Shown piece by piece: positions 56,201 through 64,000 of a stretch of 64,000 nucleotides of DNA. The notes beneath the pieces were generated by a model. It had not been told where the DNA came from. It was given only the letters and a program-made list of their open reading frames with translations, and searched no databases. Source of the stretch: Mortierella sp. BCC40632 (Eukaryota; Mortierellomycota; Mortierellomycetes; Mortierellales; Mortierellaceae); assembly GCA_011634665.1 (NCBI GenBank), contig WAEK01000006.1, positions 329,001 to 393,000 of the forward strand. Reading direction: 5' to 3'. Both the position numbers and the translations under genes were made by a program. The stretch's first letter is position 1, and each line of letters opens with the position of its first letter.

Positions 56201-57493
56201 AAACCCGGCTCTCTCTCTCTCTCTTTTTTTTTTCTTTTTTTTTTTTAAAAAAAAAGAAAGAAGAGGCATCGTTCTAGGCTTGGAGCCTGAAATTGCCATC
56301 CACAAACCCAAGGCACTTGCCACATTCAAGATGGCTACCAAGGTATAAACAACTTTCATGTGTCTTTCAATGCATCTTTCCTTCATTATTTTTCTTTTCT
56401 TTATTCAAGGATCCGTCTAAACCCTTTCCTTTCCTTTTTTTTTTTTTTTTTTTTTTTGACAATGATTCTAGACCCATTTATTCCTGCAGACTATTCTTCG
56501 ACATTTGTTGACCCACAACGTGGATGGTGAGTGGGAGGCGTACGAGTTTGCAAAGCATTACCAAGAACTGGGTTACTTTGGACATGCTCTTGAAATCTTG
56601 CTCCATAATGTCCTGGAAGACGAGGCTGAATCAGGCATTGGATTCAATGAAGGTAAGAAGAGGGGGAAAAAAATATCCATCAAGGAGCTTGATTGAATCT
56701 TTTGTTACAAGGAGGGTTTTTTTTCCCTAGTTTTCTGAAATATAAATCAACTTTGGTCTTCTAGGTGCTGTCCTTCCTCGAGTGGTTAGCTTTTTACAAC
56801 AGTTTCCACATTTCTTGGATGTCATTGTGTCGTGCGCACGCAAAACGGAGGTTGCCCTATGGGAGTATTTGTTTTCCATTGTTGGTGCACCAAGAGACTT
56901 GTTTTGAAAAAAAAAAGAAGCTTGAGGTACTGGTCAATTGGATGCAACCTTGCTGATATAATACCTTCCCCCTCCCCCCCTTGTCTTCTCTTTTGTTTTT
57001 AGCGTTGTCTGGAGGCAGATCAGCTCAAGACAGCGACTTCATATCTGCTGATCCTGCATACGTTGGAGCCTATTCAGACAACAAGTCAGGATACAGTGCG
57101 TCTTCTTGAGAGAACGCTTCAGGCACAGGATTTTGAGGTAATCATTTCGTTGCGAGTAAGGGACATTCAAGATTAATTTTTTTTTTTCTTTATCTTTTTC
57201 TAACGCGAGGGTCCTTTTTTTTTTTTTTTTTTTTTTTTGCATGCATGATAGCTATGCAAGGAGCTTGTCCGTTTCCTTAATTCGATCGATTGTAAGTATT
57301 TTCAAACACAAAGTTTCTTTTTTTTTTTTTCTCTCACTTTTTTTGTCAGACTGGTAGTGGGATCATGCGGACCAAATTTACATTTCTGATAATAACCTTT
57401 CTTTTTTTCCCCACCTTCTCTCTATGATCCAAAATAGCCACGGGAGCAACTCTTCAACAGGCCTTGTCCATGGTTTCTGTCTCCAACTCGTAA
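51968..57493 (+). CDS. RIC1: Ric1, subunit of the Rab6/Ypt6 GEF at the Golgi
   Basis: Ric1 pairs with Rgp1 to activate Ypt6/Rab6 on the Golgi. I trace about 22 exons, starting 51968-52246, 52369-52476, one or more within 52561-52859, 52996-53251, 53389-53516, 53605-53841, 53957-54002, 54106-54160, 54260-54315, 54429-54548, 54639-54677 and 54818-55018. They continue 55126-55279, 55392-55567, 55694-55819, 55972-56071, 56278-56342, 56472-56652, 56765-56926, 57003-57137, 57252-57291 and 57438-57493, about 975 residues. The N-terminal WD40 part has [12 protein letters not shown] and [13 protein letters not shown]. The RIC1 domain has [28 protein letters not shown] and [18 protein letters not shown]. 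The frame does not join cleanly around 52477-52700, and a T run at 56902-56905 carries one base too many. Confidence 0.88.
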
Positions 57494-58513
57494 AGAGACA
57501 GAGAGAGAGAGAAAAAAGTAATAATTGAGGTAAGCCTGCGTGAATGTGAGATTCACAATTACCAATACCGTCCCCTTCCGATGATGATTTTTGTGTAAAA
57601 GGTTTGAGAGGGCCAGAGTTTCTGGGGAGAGTATGCCTTGCTCCTATTTTCTTTTTCTTTTTTTTCTTTTTTCTTTTTTACTTTTTCTTTTTCTTTTTCT
57701 TTTTCTTATATCCCTTGTTCTTGTTATTTTTATTCATTCTGTACGCTCCTCATTTGATTCCTTCTTCTTTGGGCGAGATCCTTTCTATTGTCATGTGTAT
57801 CCTATGTCTATTTCTCTTTTCCGTTTCTTCCTCCCTTCCTGGTCTTTCCTGTCGTGTTTGTCTTTTCCAACTTTTTTTTTTTTTTTTTTTTTTTCATTCT
57901 TACTTTATTCCTTCCCTCCCCTCTGTTTTTTTCCCCTATGTTAACTCGAGCACATTCCCAGCACGTTGTTCCTTCCACTGGCCGTATTGCTATGATTGAA
58001 ATGGGGCCTTGATAATGGAACATACATTCAACAGAGGAAGATTTCCTCTCTTCTTGCCTTTTTTAACAATTTTTTTTTTATTGTTGGGGCAAGAAGGCGA
58101 TCAAATCCAAGGGTCCACGAAATTATGCTAACATTGGCGTACGGATCAAAGGCCGATTGCACATCCCCCCCCCTTTTTTTTTCCCCAAGTTGCTGGAGAG
58201 TGAGCGAGAGATATAGAGAGATACAAAGGAAGAGAGAGGATGGAAAATGGTTGATGAGGATTGAGTGAGTGGAAAGGGAATCTAGCAAACAGTAGGAGAA
58301 TGACCAAGAGAAATGAGGGGGGGAGGGGGCTCAGAGTGAAAAGAGAGGATGCTCTGGATAGACAAGGGGGAGAGAGAGATCAGCCTTGGGACCCTGTTGG
58401 CGCATGAGTGAGCGGAGAAAAAAAAAGTAATAATGAGCAAGAAAAGAGATGAGCGACCTCTGTACCCTTGTTTAGGGGGGTTTGTAGGAGACGTTCCCTG
58501 TTGTAAGAGAAGA

Positions 58514-58555
<42 letters not shown>

Positions 58556-59217
58556 AATGAATTATCTTGGAGCAGGCAAATGGGAACCAGAAATGAGGAT
58601 GGCCCGAGATGAGACCAATTTTTGATTGAAAAACTGAGGAAGTCAACCGACCAAAACCCTGGACGATTGCAAGTACCTTCTTTTGGTAGTAACTGAACGG
58701 ATGCTCTCCTATATTTTGATACTTACCTCTCTCTCTCTTTTCTCTTTTTCCTCTTTCCTCTTTCTCTCTCCTTCTCTCTCTCTCACTCTCTCTCGCCAAT
58801 ACTACACACGCATTTCCATTTGCATTGGTCTGCTCAGAGCCATTAGGTTACTTTTATTTTTTTTTTTTCTTTTTTGTATCATTCTGTTTTCTTAGTTAAG
58901 GATTGACCTTCTCTTTTCCCCCCGATAACGACAACAAGGAGCAAGAGGAGGCGGAGAGACTGGTCTGGTCTGGTCTGTTTTTTTTTTCTTTCCCTTTTGA
59001 CAGAGGATAAATAATATAAACATACCCTATAGGATCATAGACGTTTTTGTTGTTGCTGTAATTGCTATTTTGCTCTCAGGAGGGAATGGATCCCCTATTA
59101 AAAAAAAAAAAAAAAAAATGAAAAAATGAAAAAATGAAAAGCGTAAACGTTCAATGATTAATAGTACACTATCGTAACGGAAGGTCGTTCTTCCTTTCTT
59201 TAACTCTCTTTTTATCG

Positions 59218-59258
<41 letters not shown>

Positions 59259-60600
59259 GAGTTCGGTGTATTGGCCAAAAGCGGATATGAGAGAGATAGG
59301 CGATCGGGTTTGAGCATGTGCGTATGTAATGAGAGACACCTAAAAAAGAGCGGAAAAGAGGGGAGAGGGCACATGAGAGAGTGAAAAAATGTGGGATGGT
59401 GTCGGGGAAGGGAGTGCTCTGGTTTGTAATGATCGGACCAAGGGTCCGAGACGTATTCATATGGCGACCCTTTTTGTTGTTGTTGTTGTTGTTGTTGTTG
59501 TCGTTGTCGTTGCTGTTACTGTTGTTGTTACTGTTGTTGTCAATGTTGTTGATGTTTTCATTTTACGAGTGGATAGACTCTGATTGCAATGAACCTGAAA
59601 GAGCCCCGTCATTGTCGTTGGGAGGGTGAGCGAGAAGGGCCGGTAATGTAAGTGAAGATGTAGAGCAAAAGGAAAGGAGGAAGAGGGGGGGGGGCATTGA
59701 GAGAGAGAAGAAGGTGTGAGATCCAGAAGGGTCTACTGGCATGAACATATCCAACTTGCAGGCAACAGAAGCAGATGTAAGGGAGAAAAAAGACGATAGC
59801 CAAAAAAAATGACGAGAGCCACTTCTGTGCTCCACGCGGCTCACCAAGAGAGAGAGAGAGAGGCATGCGTATGTGTGTATGTGCGGCTCTCACGATCTGG
59901 AGCAACCATGGACCAAAAAAAAAAAAAGAAGGGGGAGAAAAAGAAAGAAAGAAAGATAGAATAAGAAAACGACAAACACGATCTCGAATGTGGAGCTTGC
60001 ATTACAATATTACTGGGCGTCTGCAGCCCTGGAAGACGAGCCGCACCCCTAACCCAACTTTCTTCTCCCCCACCTCACCTCCACCTCCACTCCTACTCCA
60101 CCCCCACCCCCCGTGTGTCTCATCTGCTGTGAGTGCGCTTTTGCGATGTATCCGCGCGCACACACGCCCAGAGTACGCTGGACGAGCCCAGATGTGCATT
60201 AAGCGACTGACCTGAGAGGGTTAAAGTAACAGGGGCTCGGAGAAAGGAAGGAAGAGGAGGAGGGGCGGGAAAGGAAGAGGGGGGGGGAGGGGTAGGCACC
60301 AGGATGGCGACTGGGGCCGTCTCAAGGAGAGGGAGAGGAGGTTGCAGTTGCAGTATCTCCTTGTTGCATAATGGCTTCATGCGAGCTGAAAGCGATCGAG
60401 TGATTAGAAAGAACAAGAGAACGAACAGAGTAAGGCTAGACTTGAAAGAGAGAGAGAGAGAGAGAGAGCGAGTGAGAGCGACGACGACGTGACTTTGTGA
60501 GGACTGAGATTCGACTCGGCCGCTTGTCCGAGCGGCGCCAGAGGGCGGCCAGCCAAGTAGCCATTCTCTAGCCAGCCAGCCAGCCAGAACCTGTGGGGGT
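57494..60600. other. Microsatellite-rich intergenic DNA
   Basis: No supportable gene. It is a mix of TTTTC-type pyrimidine tracts (57650-57720), GA arrays (58517-58545), CT arrays (59225-59255), TTG/GTT trinucleotides (59473-59550) and A/T runs. Open frames here are translations of these repeats. Confidence 0.65.
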
Positions 60601-62888
<2,288 letters not shown>

Positions 62889-64000
62889 ATGACCACTGAC
62901 GACGATGCCTCCTCCTCGGCCACAAGCTTCCGCCAGCGGACTCGCAAATCCAGCAAGGCCAGCTCGGTCCCTTCTCCCCTTTCCGTCCATAACCACGGCC
63001 TCGGCTCAAGTAGTAGTGCTGCACCCTCATTCACAACCACAACCAGCAGCCACATTGGCCTCTCCAACTTTTTCCTTTCAGCCGACAAGAAGAGTTCTTC
63101 AGCCGCTGCTGCTGTCGCTGCTGCCGCCGCAATGGATCCCCATGGCAAGGTCCCATCACAACTCAAAGTGAGGCATCTGGAGCACGACAAGGCGTACGCT
63201 GGCTATTTGACAAAGTTCACCCCCAGGACCTTCTTCTCGCGCAAGCAATGGAAACGACGATACTTCATCCTCCACCACCAGGCACTGCATTGCTTCAAAT
63301 CCTCTGACCCACAACACCCACTGCTCGAGTCCATCGCATTGACAACAGAGTCCATTATCTGCGTGACAGACATCTTTTCTGGGAAACGGTACTGTCTCCA
63401 GGTCTCCTCACCGGGCGAGAAGAGCTGGTTTGTTCTTGCCGACACTGCCTCAGAGATGGCTGGCTGGTTGCGTGAACTCAAAGCAACAGTCCAGCGCACT
63501 CGTGGACACCATCCAATGCTACACCCGCTCGATGTTCGCCCACGGACAGAATACTCAGATTCGTCAGAGCTCTCGGAATTGACCTCGTCCTCGCACGCGA
63601 CTCGTATCCCAATCGCTCCCTCCGCGCTCTCTTCCTCTCTCGATGCTGGTCAACTCTCGCGGGGCTCACCACTATCGGTCGTCTCTGTTTCGAGACCGAC
63701 TCTTTTGCACCCACACCAGCATCCAAACCAACATCCGAACCAGCACCAGCACCAGCACCAGCACCAACACCAACACCAGCGCCAGGCATCACTCCAGGAC
63801 TTTCCACCCACGAGTCTGAGTCCTCCTCCAAGGGCCATTACTCCCAAACCCGGATTGCCTCCTTCAACCTCTGTTAATCCACAGCGGCAGTCAATGCTTC
63901 CCCAGCAGCATTCACAGCCCCAGCAACCTCAGCGTCAGAACCAACAGCCCGACCAAAGAAGACGAAACAGCTCACTCTCTGCGGGCGCATCGAACCCAAC
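62889..64000 (+). CDS. PH-domain protein, 3' end outside window
   Basis: An open frame starts at 62889 (MTTDDDASSS) and runs to the window edge with no stop. After a Ser-rich head and an Ala run, a pleckstrin-homology domain occupies about residues 103-200: YAGYLTKF, KQWKRRYFILHHQALHCF, a central strand with KRYCLQVSSPGEKSWFVLAD, and the C-terminal helix with the conserved Trp (AGWLRELKA). The following sequence is Ser/Pro-rich with an (H/N)Q-rich run (about 63711-63785). PH domains bind phosphoinositides or proteins at membranes. The specific role is unknown because the rest is missing. Confidence 0.85.
   Translation, partial: MTTDDDASSSATSFRQRTRKSSKASSVPSPLSVHNHGLGSSSSAAPSFTTTTSSHIGLSNFFLSADKKSSSAAAAVAAAAAMDPHGKVPSQLKVRHLEHDKAYAGYLTKFTPRTFFSRKQWKRRYFILHHQALHCFKSSDPQHPLLESIALTTESIICVTDIFSGKRYCLQVSSPGEKSWFVLADTASEMAGWLRELKATVQRTRGHHPMLHPLDVRPRTEYSDSSELSELTSSSHATRIPIAPSALSSSLDAGQLSRGSPLSVVSVSRPTLLHPHQHPNQHPNQHQHQHQHQHQHQRQASLQDFPPTSLSPPPRAITPKPGLPPSTSVNPQRQSMLPQQHSQPQQPQRQNQQPDQRRRNSSLSAGASNP

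Overview
The window comes from a fungal nuclear genome. Nearly every gene is split by short GT-AG introns, most genes are conserved eukaryotic housekeeping genes, and spacers and introns are full of poly-T/poly-A tracts and CT/GA microsatellites. This style, a decayed copy of what looks like a multicopy Crinkler-like NTPase family, and a Fanzor gene suggest an early-diverging filamentous fungus, most likely Mortierellomycota. That assignment is inference. I saw no tRNA, rRNA or CRISPR array.

Layout. 1-3.0 kb: unresolved low-complexity DNA and a decayed NTPase pseudogene (-). 3.0-6.1 kb: MCM10 (-), divergent from the rRNA methyltransferase BMT2 (+, 6.35-7.56 kb). 8.1-10.1 kb: DPH7 (-), divergent from the gamma-tubulin complex subunit GCP4 (+, 10.3-13.4 kb). 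13.7-16.2 kb: SF3B2/Cus1 (+). 16.5-20.2 kb: two tandem non-canonical nucleotidyltransferase paralogues (-). 20.8-26.9 kb: an ankyrin-repeat protein (-) whose second intron is about 1.95 kb. 28.7-30.7 kb: alpha/beta hydrolase (+). 31.2-33.6 kb: TMEM33/Pom33 family (+). 34.1-38.1 kb: importin-7/8 type karyopherin (-). 38.3-43.5 kb: a Fanzor (eukaryotic TnpB-like) locus (-). 43.5-46.6 kb: repeat-bearing spacer with a small insertion flanked by a 13-bp duplication. 46.7-50.1 kb: CDC26 (+) and a D-2-hydroxyglutarate/D-lactate dehydrogenase (+). 50.3-51.6 kb: CD2BP2/Lin1 (-), divergent from RIC1 (+, 52.0-57.5 kb). 57.5-62.9 kb: microsatellite-rich spacer. 62.9 kb to the end: start of a PH-domain protein (+).

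Most genes are unrelated housekeeping functions: replication, rRNA and eEF2 modification, microtubule nucleation, splicing, nuclear import, APC/C and Golgi Rab6 GEF. The accessory material is the Fanzor cassette and the NTPase pseudogene.

The most notable find is the Fanzor locus. RuvC residues and a Zn ribbon are intact in a three-exon, 947-residue reading frame. It is preceded in the same frame by a second coding block from which it is separated by one UGA codon. Further upstream lies an unrecognised ORF rich in nuclear-localisation-like basic clusters. Single-base frame breaks occur in the dehydrogenase and in RIC1, both next to homopolymers, so assembly errors should be excluded before calling these biological.
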